From positions 80,823 to 144,822 of the forward strand of contig CADCWI010000092.1 of the NCBI GenBank assembly GCA_902806355.1: 64,000 bases of DNA. The letters are read 5' to 3'. This DNA is from an uncultured Thermomicrobiales bacterium (GTDB lineage Bacteria > Chloroflexota > Chloroflexia > Thermomicrobiales > UBA6265). The notes below the pieces were generated by a model. The model saw only the letters and a program-made list of their open reading frames with translations, was not told where the DNA came from and searched no databases. The translations under genes were made by a program, and so were the position numbers. Position 1 is the stretch's first letter, and each line of letters opens with the position of its first letter. This document shows positions 9,325-17,608 of this stretch, piece by piece.

Positions 9325-10008
9325 ATGTCTGACAGGCATCTCGCCAATTCTCCTACGCCTGTGGACTCGTCGGATGGGCGGGAACACAACGACTCCACCG
9401 TCGAGCGGATCATGAGCCGACTTGACGAGATGCATACCGCCCGAGAGCAGGCAATCCGCGAGGGCCGTGACATCATCCGGAACTCGGCGAACGCGATTCG
9501 TGCGCTCCATCGCGGAGACGTGGCGGTCGCAACCGCACTGATCGACGAGACCGCCATGAAGATCCAGGCGGTCAGGACCGCGACGGCGGCACATCCCAGC
9601 ATCTACTGGGCCGGATATGTGCAGGACGCGATGAAGGAATATGCGGAGGCAGCCATCACGTCCGCGATTCTGCAGAACGCCCCCGTTCCGTCACCCGAAA
9701 CGCTGGGCGTTGAGGACGCCGCTTATCTGAATGGTCTTGCTGAGGCGGCAAGCGAACTTCGCCGGGACTGCCTTGATGCGTTGCGAGCCGCCGATACGGA
9801 GCGGGCTATTCATCTTCTCGACCACATGGACACTATTTACACCGAGCTAGTCATCGTCGATTTTCCGGATGCGATGACTGGAGGGCTCCGCCGAACAACC
9901 GATCAGTTACGGGCCGTGCTCGAGCGCACTCGTGGAGACGTCACCCTTTCGGTGCGCCAGGAGCGTCTCGAGAAAGCACTTCGTGCGAGAGAAGACCATC
10001 TGCGCTAG
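9325..10008 (+). CDS. Translin-family protein
   Basis: All-helical protein of 227 residues resembling bacterial and archaeal members of the translin/TRAX family, which bind single-stranded nucleic acids; TRAX members are RNases. The N-terminal segment EQAIREGRDIIRNSANAIRA and the later YLNGLAEAASELRRDCLDAL correspond to the two most conserved helices, with acidic residues where TRAX has catalytic Glu. Start: ATG 9325 has AAGGAAGGA six bases upstream; an upstream in-frame GTG is less likely. The gene diverges from leuS, and its 3' end overlaps the convergent DUF192 gene by 68 bases. Such proteins are often mislabelled haloacid dehalogenase. RNase activity is not established from sequence. Confidence 0.75.
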   Translation: MSDRHLANSPTPVDSSDGREHNDSTVERIMSRLDEMHTAREQAIREGRDIIRNSANAIRALHRGDVAVATALIDETAMKIQAVRTATAAHPSIYWAGYVQDAMKEYAEAAITSAILQNAPVPSPETLGVEDAAYLNGLAEAASELRRDCLDALRAADTERAIHLLDHMDTIYTELVIVDFPDAMTGGLRRTTDQLRAVLERTRGDVTLSVRQERLEKALRAREDHLR

Positions 10009-10510
10009 CGAGATCCTCCGGAATGCGAACCTCGGTCCCTTCACCGTATCCGTTGCCCGCCAGCCACCCCGCCGGCACCTCCAGGACCAATGAAACCGGT
10101 TGCCCAGACGAAAACCGCTCGCGATCTACATCTTCAGTTCCTGGCGGGTCCGGGCAGACAGATTCCGCCGCGCCGGTGATCCTTCCCGCCTCGATCCAGA
10201 CGATATCCAGGCAGAACCGCATTCCTCTCATCCAGAACGTGCGGGGCTCTGCCGTCGGGAACACGAAGAGCATGCCCGTTCCCGGCGCTAGCCCGTTCCG
10301 GTAGCCGAGCCCCAGGGACTGCTCGTCCTGCTCGAGAGCCAGGTCGACAGTCAGGGGGGTATCGCCCACGGTGACGTCCGCGGTCTGTCGCGCCTCCGGA
10401 AACGCCGTTCGCCATGGGGGAACGGCGTCACCCTGAGCCGCCCCGGGGGCGGCACCGGTCATGACGGTCAACATGAGAAGCGCGACGGTGACAAGCTTTC
10501 GGCGCTTCAT
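9941..10510 (-). CDS. DUF192 family exported protein
   Basis: Secreted small protein of 189 residues. A signal peptide is visible (MKRRK, then a hydrophobic stretch ending near GAAQG, residue 26). The body carries DUF192 hallmarks: EQSLGLGYRNGL, GMLFVFP and RTFWMRGMRFCLDIVWI. The family's function is unknown. The start codon directly follows the otsB stop with no gap and has GAGGTG upstream, implying translational coupling. The 3' end runs 68 bases into the opposing translin-like gene. Confidence 0.85.
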   Translation of the reverse strand: MKRRKLVTVALLMLTVMTGAAPGAAQGDAVPPWRTAFPEARQTADVTVGDTPLTVDLALEQDEQSLGLGYRNGLAPGTGMLFVFPTAEPRTFWMRGMRFCLDIVWIEAGRITGAAESVCPDPPGTEDVDRERFSSGQPVSLVLEVPAGWLAGNGYGEGTEVRIPEDLASADGLLSHEVLSRDAPGAPKG

Positions 10511-11377
10511 TCAGGACACCTCACGCTCTATGCGGGCTTGTGGATGCCGCCCGCTGGATTGCAGATGATGGTTCAAGCTCTCAAGCGTGGCGACCACGCC
10601 ATCGACTCCATCAAGGAGCAGATCACTGGACTCGACGACGCTTGGGGCAGTGTCGGCGGTCAAGACGCCGATGGCACATGCCATCTTCCCACTTTGCCCG
10701 GCGATGCGGTGCAAGGCATGAAAGCCATCCACGTCCGTGACGTCATCCCCGAAGAACACCACCGCGTCGAGCCCGTGCAGGGTGACCAGGGCTTCGATCG
10801 CGGTGCCCTTGTTGACCGCCGCGAGCGGCCTCAGCTCGAATACCAGCTTGCCACCGGACAACCGCAATCCAAAATCGGCCGCGACGTCAGACGCAATCGT
10901 TGACAGCGCATTGCCGACAGCGAGCGGATCTTCGCTCAACCGGTAGTGAACGGACCCGGAGAAACGCTTGTTCTCGAAGATCACTCCGGTGAGCGATTCG
11001 ATCGCTTGAAGCCGTATCCGGATTTCGGACAGCGCCGCCTCCAGCACGCGCTCCGCCTCGAGCCCAGCTGGGTGGACGGTGTGTTCGCCACGATGCGTAT
11101 ATTCAAGCCCATGGTTGCCAACATAAAGGAGATCAGGAATGCCAACCCGCTCCCGCGCGTCATCGGCAGCGCGACCCGTTACGATGCCAACGACTTCGAC
11201 CCGCGTCGCCAACTCTCGCAATGCTAGCGCTGCCGCCGGTTCGATCCGTGCGGCATCCGGTGTCGGCGCAAGGGGACTCAGCGTTCCATCGAAATCCGTG
11301 AACAGCCCTGTTCGTCCGCTCGCTACCAGCTTGAGAAGCCTGTCAACGACCTGTTCGACAGGAGTCACATTCGGCAA
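10511..11377 (-). CDS. otsB: Trehalose-6-phosphate phosphatase
   Basis: HAD-superfamily phosphatase that makes trehalose from trehalose-6-phosphate in the OtsAB pathway. Motif I is FTDFDGTLSPL (nucleophile D28 and acid D30), followed by the VGIVTGR motif II region and FFGDDVTDVDGF near residue 220 for metal binding. At 288 residues it has the usual single-domain size. No otsA synthase is in the window, so the partner must be elsewhere. It sits between the secreted protein gene at 11424-12101 and the DUF192 gene, with gaps of 46 and 0 bases, so the three probably form one operon. Confidence 0.9.
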   Translation of the reverse strand: MPNVTPVEQVVDRLLKLVASGRTGLFTDFDGTLSPLAPTPDAARIEPAAALALRELATRVEVVGIVTGRAADDARERVGIPDLLYVGNHGLEYTHRGEHTVHPAGLEAERVLEAALSEIRIRLQAIESLTGVIFENKRFSGSVHYRLSEDPLAVGNALSTIASDVAADFGLRLSGGKLVFELRPLAAVNKGTAIEALVTLHGLDAVVFFGDDVTDVDGFHALHRIAGQSGKMACAIGVLTADTAPSVVESSDLLLDGVDGVVATLESLNHHLQSSGRHPQARIEREVS

Positions 11378-11423
11378 TCCGGTTCCCCTTTTCTTTTACG
11401 CGAACGCTTTCTCGTCGTGGAGT

Positions 11424-12101
11424 TCAGGTTTCCATCTCGTATCGATAGGGCGTCCCATCCCTTGCGGCGATCCAGAGGTCTATGACTTCACCACGTTCCA
11501 GGACCGATACATGGTAATAAATGTCACCGACCGGGGCAGCTGGCGGCCCGAACGGTAAGGCTTCTGTGCTTTGGCGAATCGTCACCCCACCGGCAGCCCC
11601 CAGCAGTGAATCCTCGGCGTACCCGGCACGAACCAGCGAATGATACACAGACAGAATCGAAAGTCCTCTTGTTTCCAGCGTCGGTATCGTCTCCGGATCG
11701 TCCTCCGCAGCTTGGACCTCGGCCGTATCGGTTCCATAGAACGCCTGTGCCGATTTCGAGAAATACGTCGCTTCCCACTGATATCCGGTTTCCAGCAATG
11801 GACACCCAAGACGAAGGGCAACGAGGCGAGCATCCTCTTCCCACTCCTTCGCCAATTGGGTAACCCGATCGATCCCCGGTTTCAGGGTCGCATCTGCGGC
11901 TTCGAGATCGCGGACCCGCAATCGACCATCGAAGCATGGCTGACTCGTATCGGTCTCCCCCGGCAACGTCTCCGGCGTGCCAGAGTCCTGCGCCGATGTG
12001 GTCGTAACCAGACTCATCGTCATCAGCGCGACGATCACACGACTCAGGCGATATCGTGACGTGTATCGTGATGCATGAATGCGGCTGTTGCTGTCTTTCA
12101 A
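11424..12101 (-). CDS. Secreted protein of unknown function
   Basis: Not recognised. From the TTG at 12101 it encodes 225 residues with a basic start, a hydrophobic stretch (VIVALMTMSLVTTTSA) and a plausible signal cleavage before QDSG, giving a mature acidic domain with two Cys (CFDGRL and CPLLE). A later GTG at 12038 is the alternative start. The open frame continues upstream to 12437, but that part overlaps the divergent mshC-like gene and is not convincing. It is the first gene of an apparent operon with otsB and the DUF192 gene. Confidence 0.6.
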   Translation of the reverse strand: MKDSNSRIHASRYTSRYRLSRVIVALMTMSLVTTTSAQDSGTPETLPGETDTSQPCFDGRLRVRDLEAADATLKPGIDRVTQLAKEWEEDARLVALRLGCPLLETGYQWEATYFSKSAQAFYGTDTAEVQAAEDDPETIPTLETRGLSILSVYHSLVRAGYAEDSLLGAAGGVTIRQSTEALPFGPPAAPVGDIYYHVSVLERGEVIDLWIAARDGTPYRYEMET

Positions 12102-12384
12102 GGGTCTACCCCGGAATTGGAAAGCTGGCTGACAACCGGTCAGAGACGGTGTGTCACCGGGTCTGGTGTACGAGTGTGCCAACGGTGCGCTTCCCGCCTG
12201 ATCCGCAGAATGAGCAGCGTGGAGCAGTCCTGGCACTGGGATATACTTTAGTGCATATACACAGCCTGACTCAGGTTGCGCGGGCGGGATTGGCTTTCGA
12301 TCCGATTGGTAGAAAACCAATCCTTGCTCGCGCCCTCCTTCGTCCACCTTTCGTCCAGCACTCGCGATCCGGAGCCACTCACGC
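12102..12384. promoter_or_regulatory. Divergent promoter region ahead of the MshC-like gene
   Basis: A TATACT at 12242-12247 is a plausible plus-strand -10 box, without a clear -35. Downstream is a GATTGG/CCAATC hairpin with a 7-base loop (about 12302-12322), then the start at 12385 with CGGAG upstream. No T-box motif is present here, although this gene is synthetase-like. Confidence 0.35.
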
Positions 12385-13587
12385 ATGCGGTTATTCAATA
12401 CGCAATCGCAGTCGATCGAACAGTTCGAGGTCATCAATGGACGCGTCGGAATCTATACATGTGGCATCACCCCCTATGACACCACACATGCCGGCCATGC
12501 GTTCCTCTTTCTCACATTCGATGTACTCGTCCGATACCTGCGGGACCGTGGTCATGATGTGACGTACGTCCAGAACGTGACCGACATCGACGACGATATC
12601 CTGCGCAAGGCCGCTGAACTTGGCGTGCCATGGGATGACCTCGGTCGACGGGAGACGGCCAAGTACCGCACGGACATGCGGAACCTCAACGCACTCGATC
12701 CGGACCACTATGTCGCGGTGACAGCGCATATCAACGAGATCGTGGCCCTGATCTCCCAACTTGTGGACAGGGGAGTTGCCTACGAAGTCAACGGCAGCGT
12801 CTATTACGCGGTCGACAAGGACCCTGACTTCGGTAAGCTAAGCCACATCCCGAGGGGCGGCATGCTGGCGGTCGCGAACGAGCGTGGCAACAAGCCGGAC
12901 GATCCCAACAAGCGGGATCCCCTTGACTTCGTGCTGTGGCAGGCCGGTGCTCCCGGGGAACCAACCTGGGATTCACCGTGGAGCAAGGGCCGGCCAGGGT
13001 GGCACATCGAGTGCAGCGCGATGTCCATGGCCTACCTTGGAAACACCGTGGACATCCATGGCGGGGGTTACGATCTCATCTTCCCGCACCATGAATGCGA
13101 GATCGCGCAGTCCGAGATCGCGACCGGAGTCAAACCATTCGCCCGATACTGGATGCATGTTGCCATGGTCAAGTATCAGGGCGAGAAGATGAGCAAATCA
13201 CTCGGCAACCTGGTGCTGGTCAGTGACGTCCTCAAGGATTCGAGCGCCGATGCGTTTCGGCTCTACCTGCTTTCCAATCACTACCGCACCGAATGGGAAT
13301 ACGAGGATGACACGATTGACCAGTGGGCGTCGGTAGCGAACGATCTCCGCGAAGCTGCCGAGTTCCCAGCGTACGGTGTCGAGGACATCCTGGACATGTC
13401 GCGCCAGCGACAACGGTTCTATGATGCGCTCGACAACGATCTGGATACGCCTCAGGCGATCACGGTGCTGCACGAGATCGCTCAGGCAATCCTTGAAGCT
13501 CCTGAGGAAGACGATATCCGCCAGGCACAGGACACCTTGCGTGCCCTCAGTGACGTGCTCGGTCTCGATCTCCAGGGATCCCGTTAG
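12385..13587 (+). CDS. MshC-like cysteine ligase / short cysteinyl-tRNA synthetase homologue
   Basis: Class I synthetase-fold enzyme of 400 residues. CysRS motifs are present (Zn ligand C26, HAGH at 35-38, WHIEC, FPHHE, KMSKS at 268-272). The signature YTCGITPYDTTHAGHA, the KRDPLDFVLW segment and GRPGWHIECSA match MshC, which joins cysteine to glucosaminyl-inositol in mycothiol synthesis, better than CysRS, which has GPTVYD and HIGN. The length also fits MshC, since the C-terminal anticodon domain of CysRS is short or missing. Whether this organism makes mycothiol, or uses this protein as its CysRS, cannot be decided here. Confidence 0.75.
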   Translation: MRLFNTQSQSIEQFEVINGRVGIYTCGITPYDTTHAGHAFLFLTFDVLVRYLRDRGHDVTYVQNVTDIDDDILRKAAELGVPWDDLGRRETAKYRTDMRNLNALDPDHYVAVTAHINEIVALISQLVDRGVAYEVNGSVYYAVDKDPDFGKLSHIPRGGMLAVANERGNKPDDPNKRDPLDFVLWQAGAPGEPTWDSPWSKGRPGWHIECSAMSMAYLGNTVDIHGGGYDLIFPHHECEIAQSEIATGVKPFARYWMHVAMVKYQGEKMSKSLGNLVLVSDVLKDSSADAFRLYLLSNHYRTEWEYEDDTIDQWASVANDLREAAEFPAYGVEDILDMSRQRQRFYDALDNDLDTPQAITVLHEIAQAILEAPEEDDIRQAQDTLRALSDVLGLDLQGSR

Positions 13588-13768
13588 GCACCCGATCGAA
13601 CCTGTTCCGCAGTCGAGGTGTTATACTTCCGCGATGCCCGAAATTTCGGGCTATCTTCATGTAATTACGATGTCGAAGGCAGCAAAAGCCTTCGTCCTTT
13701 CTCCTCCGGGGTGCCGGCATACGCTGCCCGCGACATCCGGGGGAAACCCGAAGGAAGGGGTTCAATCT
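13588..13768 (+). promoter_or_regulatory. Leader of rpsF operon with two hairpins
   Basis: Contains a perfect 16-base palindrome GCCCGAAATTTCGGGC (13636-13651) and a stem CGAAGGC/GCCTTCG with a 7-base loop (13674-13694) followed by TCCTTTCT, which could terminate the upstream gene. TATACT near 13622 is a candidate -10 box. The GC-rich segment 13704-13760 just before the ribosome-binding site could hold an S6:S18-binding leader structure, but I could not confirm the motif. Confidence 0.4.
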
Positions 13769-14599
13769 TTGGTTACAACTGCACGTGAGCCACGAGCTTA
13801 CGAGATCATGGCGGTGTTCCTGCCTGAACTGGCGGATGAAGACCTCACCGCCCAGCTCGATCGCGCCAGCGGTTACATCACGAGTGTCGGCGGCACGATC
13901 AAGGAAGTGCTGACCGATTCCCCATGGGGCCGGCGCCGTCTCGCCTACCCGATCCGGTTCAACAGCCAGGACTTCCGGGACGGCTTCTACGCCGTCTATC
14001 ACTTCGATCTCGAGCCGTCGGCCATGGTTGACATCGAGCGGGAGCTGAAGCTCGACACCAGGGTCATGCGCTATCTCGTCGTACACGATGATCCAAAGGC
14101 GGGTGAGCGCAACACGGGCAGACCGGCGGAGGATGTCGGCGCCGACAATGCGGCTGTAGCGGACGCTCCCCACGGCGAACCACCCGCCGCACCCACCGAC
14201 AGTATGACCGATGAGGCTGCAGCGGACGCTCCCTCCGGCGAAGCACCCGCCGCGGCCACGACAGTGCCCACCGACAGTACGACCGATGCGGCGCCAGAGG
14301 AGCTCGCGCTGGCAACATCCGTTCCCGCCAGTGCACAGGTTGGCGCGGAGGAAGCAGCCCCGGACGCCATGTCCGCACCGATGGAGTCGACACAAGCAAC
14401 GACTGCTGGTGATGTGGCGGCGAACGCGTCTCCTGGGTCGGTGTCAGACATGTCGGCGGAAGCCTCGACGCCTCAGGAAGCTTCGCTCGATGCAGCAGCT
14501 CCTTCTCCAGACAACGCATCCGAAGCGGCTCCAGCCGACGCCGAAGCGGAGGTACCAGCCGCTGACAATTCCGCGACTGATTCCGAGCAGGAGGACTAG
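13769..14599 (+). CDS. rpsF: Ribosomal protein bS6 with long acidic Ala-rich tail
   Basis: Small-subunit ribosomal protein that pairs with bS18 in the platform. Residues 1-110 form the S6 domain (YEIMAVFLPELADEDL near the start, GRRRLAYPI, DGFYAVYHFDLEP, RVMRYLVVHDD). Residues 111-276 are a low-complexity extension rich in Ala, Pro, Thr, Asp and Glu with almost no Lys or Arg, including near-repeats (ADAPHGEPPAAPTDS, ADAPSGEAPAAATT). Start: TTG 13769 with AAGGAAGGGG 8 bases upstream; longer upstream frames run into the preceding gene. The stop abuts the ssb ATG. A tail of this size is unusual, since typical bS6 is 95-135 residues. Confidence 0.95.
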   Translation: MVTTAREPRAYEIMAVFLPELADEDLTAQLDRASGYITSVGGTIKEVLTDSPWGRRRLAYPIRFNSQDFRDGFYAVYHFDLEPSAMVDIERELKLDTRVMRYLVVHDDPKAGERNTGRPAEDVGADNAAVADAPHGEPPAAPTDSMTDEAAADAPSGEAPAAATTVPTDSTTDAAPEELALATSVPASAQVGAEEAAPDAMSAPMESTQATTAGDVAANASPGSVSDMSAEASTPQEASLDAAAPSPDNASEAAPADAEAEVPAADNSATDSEQED

Positions 14600-15133
14600 A
14601 TGGCAAGCTTCGCGAAAGTAGCCCTGGTTGGCAACCTCGGGGCTGACCCCGAAACGAAGTACACCCCGAGTGGCACCATGGTTGTTGAGCTCCGCGTGGC
14701 GGTAAATCCGCGGCAGCGGGGTCAACAGGGACAGCAACAAGGCCAGGGCCAGGACGATGCAAAACCGACCTGGTACCGGGTTTCGGCATGGGATCGTCTC
14801 GCGGACCGGATCGATCGATTGACGCAACAGGGGTACCTGGCGAAAGGCCGGCAACTTTACGTCGAAGGTCGACTCGAACCGCGTGAGTTCACTGGCAACG
14901 ACGGACAGGTTCGCACGTCGTTCGATGTCACCATGACGGACTTTCAGTTCGTCGGCGAGCGACGCGATAGCGACCAGGCGGCTGGCGACGGGACCGGTGG
15001 CGGGTATGGAACTGCCTCTGGTGGCGGAAACTTCGGAAACACCAGCGATGCAGGCGGCGGTCAGGGTAGTGGCAATCGACGCCAGAACTTCAACGACTCA
15101 CCCGCCAGCGACATGGATGACATCCCGTTCTGA
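14600..15133 (+). CDS. ssb: Single-stranded DNA-binding protein
   Basis: SSB for replication, recombination and repair. The OB fold spans residues 1-115 (FAKVALVGNLGADPETKYTPSG, TWYRVSAWDRLAD, KGRQLYVEGRLEPREF). A Gly/Asn/Ser-rich linker leads to the acidic tip DMDDIPF, which recruits partner proteins. A Gln/Gly-rich insert (RQRGQQGQQQGQGQD, near residues 38-52) lies in the OB fold. The ATG directly follows the rpsF stop, the classic rpsF-ssb-rpsR arrangement. Length is 177 residues. Confidence 0.97.
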   Translation: MASFAKVALVGNLGADPETKYTPSGTMVVELRVAVNPRQRGQQGQQQGQGQDDAKPTWYRVSAWDRLADRIDRLTQQGYLAKGRQLYVEGRLEPREFTGNDGQVRTSFDVTMTDFQFVGERRDSDQAAGDGTGGGYGTASGGGNFGNTSDAGGGQGSGNRRQNFNDSPASDMDDIPF

Positions 15134-15187
15134 CGCGCAGGTTCAACCTGATTGCGAGAGCCGAAGGAAACCAGGAAAGCGAATAAT

Positions 15188-15622
15188 ATGGCAGACAACC
15201 AGAATAGAGACAGCAGAGAGAGCCGTGGCCCAAGCGCCGGGCCTGCCCAGGAAGGTCGCCCGCAAGGCTCCCGCTTCGGTGGACCCCAGGGCCAGCGAGG
15301 CGAACGTGACGGTGATGGTGATCGCCGGCGGCCAGGTGGTCCCGCCGGTGCCGGAGGTCCTGGTGGCGCTGGCGGACGCCGTTCCGGCGGCGGCCGTTAT
15401 TCGCCGCGACGGAAGGTTTGTGCCTTCTGTGTCGACAATATCGGGCACGTGGACTACAAGGACATCGCGCGGCTCCGGCGACACGTTGGCGAACGTGGCA
15501 AGATCGAGCCGCGACGGAAGCTTGGTACGTGCGCCCGTCACCAGCGGTCGCTGACGGTCGCGATCAAGCGCGCGCGCTATATCGGTCTCATTCCTTTCAC
15601 CAGCTCCACCGGGCGCAACTAG
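15188..15622 (+). CDS. rpsR: Ribosomal protein bS18 with RG-rich N-terminal extension
   Basis: Small-subunit protein, partner of bS6. The S18 domain is in the C-terminal half ([61 protein letters not shown]). About 70 residues before it are Gly/Arg/Pro-rich (for example [18 protein letters not shown]). ATG 15188 is chosen for AGGAAAG about 9 bases upstream; an in-frame start at 15152 would add 12 residues. Typical bS18 is 75-90 residues, so at 144 this is long. Confidence 0.95.
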   Translation: MADNQNRDSRESRGPSAGPAQEGRPQGSRFGGPQGQRGERDGDGDRRRPGGPAGAGGPGGAGGRRSGGGRYSPRRKVCAFCVDNIGHVDYKDIARLRRHVGERGKIEPRRKLGTCARHQRSLTVAIKRARYIGLIPFTSSTGRN

Positions 15623-15673
15623 TATCACTCCGTCTGCAAGTGCGTCTGACGACGTTTCGATTGTCAGCAGAAC

Positions 15674-15711
15674 CGGCGCGCCAGTATCCAGGAATCTGGA
15701 TTGGCGCGCCG
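15674..15711 (+). terminator. Hairpin terminator after rpsR
   Basis: CGGCGCGCCA pairs with TGGCGCGCCG, and the inner ATCCAG pairs with CTGGAT around a GAAT loop, with a two-base bulge. A weak T-containing run (GTATTCGTTCC) follows. It lies 50 bases after the rpsR stop. Confidence 0.65.
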
Positions 15712-15790
15712 TATTCGTTCCAGGCGGTCCTGCCAGTGTGGCGGCCACCTGGTGCCGGCTTCCTGAGATGGAATGGGGTTGTCATCCAGA

Positions 15791-17311
15791 ATGAATACCG
15801 GACCTGATCGGATCTCCCGTGTCACGGGTAACTTGCGACGTCGGACGGCTCGACCATCCACACCCCAGCGACGCCGGAGCCGGCGAGAGCAGGAATCGCG
15901 CTATCAGCGGATCTTCCTGTTGTCGATGATCGCCGCGGCAGCGCTCATCGTGCTGATCCTGGGCAGCGGTATCGTGTATGAGTATGTGATCAAGCCCAAC
16001 GCGGTCCTCGCCGAAGTCAACGGTCACGAGATACGCCGCAAGGACTACTGGAAGTATCAATCGGTCGTGCTCTATAACCAGGCGCGTCAGTACGAGGCGT
16101 TCGCGGCGCAGACGGCCGGACAGCAACAGCAACAGTTCCTCCAATTCGCGGCGACGTTCGATCAGCAGCGCGAGGACATCTGGGGGAGCACCGAAGTCAG
16201 TGACACGACAGTCCGGCAGATGATCGATGACCGCTTGTACGTCGATGGCGCGGCCGAGATGGGAATCACCGTCAGTGACGAAGAGGCCGATCTCTTTGCG
16301 CTGAATGCATTCGCGTCTGAGGACGCGCCCCTGATCACTCCGCTTCCTTCACCAACGCCGATTCCGGAACGTATAGTGGCGGCCACGCAGACGGCGGAAG
16401 CCCGTGCGACCGAGGAATCCATCTCTCTCGGCACGCCTGCCGCTCCTGCCCAGGCAATTCCGGTGTCGGGCAGTCCTGTTCCGGGCTCCCCGGTGCCCGC
16501 CACTCCCTCCGCAGTGGTGGCTCCGGAGAATGCAACGCCGCCCGCGGCCCAGGCGACACCCGACCCTGTCACCGCCCGGGACAACGCAGAGGCACAATTC
16601 AACGCCTTTCAAGAGGACGTGTTCGATCAGGGCCACCTCTCGATGGAGGATTTCAAGCGGCTCTATATCATTCCGCAGGTCGTACGTACGCAGGTAGACC
16701 ACGAGATTACCTCATCAGTGCCCCAGCGAGCAGATCAGGTCCGCGCCGCGCATATTCTGGTCGGCACGGAAGAGCTTGCGAACCAGCTTTACGAACAGGC
16801 GACGGGAGGGGCCGACTTCGGGCAGCTCGCCCGCACCAACTCGACGGATACGGCCACGGCGGCTACGGGTGGCCAACTCGGCTGGTTCACGCAACAGGAG
16901 CTGCCTGCACCGCTTGCTGAAGCCGCTTTCGACCTGCAGCCAGGCGAGACCAGCAAGCCGGTCCAGACCGAATTCGGCTGGCACATCATCAAGACACTAG
17001 AGCGCGAGAATGAACGCCCGTTGACGGCGGCGCAGTATCAGCTCGCGAAGGACAAGGCTGTCGAAGCCTGGCTTGAACAACAGCGGACTGGGGCGAGCAT
17101 ATCGACGGAAGCAGAGGTAGAACCGTCGCCGACGCCGGCCCAGTTTGCCCCGCCGGCCGACGCACCGACTCCAGAGCCGCCTACGCCAGAAGGCAAACCG
17201 GAAGCTTCACCGGTGGCGAGCCCTGCACCGGCTCCGGGTGCAACGCCGGTCATCTCTCCCGGTCCTCGGGCAACGCCCGGCACCACACCGATCGCTACCC
17301 CGGCAGGCTGA
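15791..17311 (+). CDS. PpiC-type peptidyl-prolyl isomerase (SurA/PrsA-like foldase)
   Basis: Membrane-anchored extracytoplasmic foldase. A basic cytoplasmic start is followed by one membrane helix near residues 43-64 (MIAAAALIVLILGSGIVYEYVI), a SurA-N-like region beginning VNGHEIRRKDYW, a Pro/Ala/Thr-rich linker, and then a parvulin domain (RAAHILVGTEELANQLYEQ, LGWFTQQELP, GETSKPVQTEFGWHIIK). The C-terminus is a Pro-rich tail. ATG 15773, 18 bases upstream in frame, is an equally possible start, as neither has a clear ribosome-binding site. Architecture is typical of Chloroflexota parvulins. Confidence 0.88.
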   Translation: MNTGPDRISRVTGNLRRRTARPSTPQRRRSRREQESRYQRIFLLSMIAAAALIVLILGSGIVYEYVIKPNAVLAEVNGHEIRRKDYWKYQSVVLYNQARQYEAFAAQTAGQQQQQFLQFAATFDQQREDIWGSTEVSDTTVRQMIDDRLYVDGAAEMGITVSDEEADLFALNAFASEDAPLITPLPSPTPIPERIVAATQTAEARATEESISLGTPAAPAQAIPVSGSPVPGSPVPATPSAVVAPENATPPAAQATPDPVTARDNAEAQFNAFQEDVFDQGHLSMEDFKRLYIIPQVVRTQVDHEITSSVPQRADQVRAAHILVGTEELANQLYEQATGGADFGQLARTNSTDTATAATGGQLGWFTQQELPAPLAEAAFDLQPGETSKPVQTEFGWHIIKTLERENERPLTAAQYQLAKDKAVEAWLEQQRTGASISTEAEVEPSPTPAQFAPPADAPTPEPPTPEGKPEASPVASPAPAPGATPVISPGPRATPGTTPIATPAG

Positions 17312-17327
17312 CCGTGGGGCATTTCGC

Positions 17328-17362
17328 GGGAGTGCAGGTCACCTGAGATGACCTGCACTCCC
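17328..17362 (+). terminator. Stem-loop after the PpiC gene
   Basis: A perfect 14-pair stem (GGGAGTGCAGGTCA against TGACCTGCACTCCC) with a 7-base loop, 17 bases after the stop. No T run follows, so it may act as an RNA 3' stabiliser rather than a classical terminator. Confidence 0.6.
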
Positions 17363-17608
17363 GGACACAGCGTCCATCACGGGTGATTTCACGAACAACG
17401 CCTGTCAGGTCAGTCGCTTGCCGATCCACGCGAGACCAGCCATCCGGGCCCTTGTGGTATTCTCAACTCCAACGAAAAGATTTCTGCCTGGCTCTTCACG
17501 ACTCTAGAGCACGTGTCATCACCAAAGACACCGAAGGCACGCTCCAGCGGTGTTTCTGGGTCATCGTGCCGACTACGTGTCCAGACGCCGCTGCAGGAGA
17601 CCTGCTCC

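Noticed and set aside
9325..10008. Haloacid dehalogenase
   Set aside because: No DxDxT motif or Rossmann core. The all-helical sequence matches translin proteins, which are often mislabelled this way.
12102..12437. N-terminal extension of the secreted protein gene at 11424-12101
   Set aside because: It would overlap the start of the divergent MshC-like gene and lacks coding character. The signal peptide begins near 12101.
12385..13587. Plain cysteinyl-tRNA synthetase
   Set aside because: The GITPYDTTH motif, KRDPLD segment and short C-terminus fit MshC better. Kept as an open alternative in the entry.
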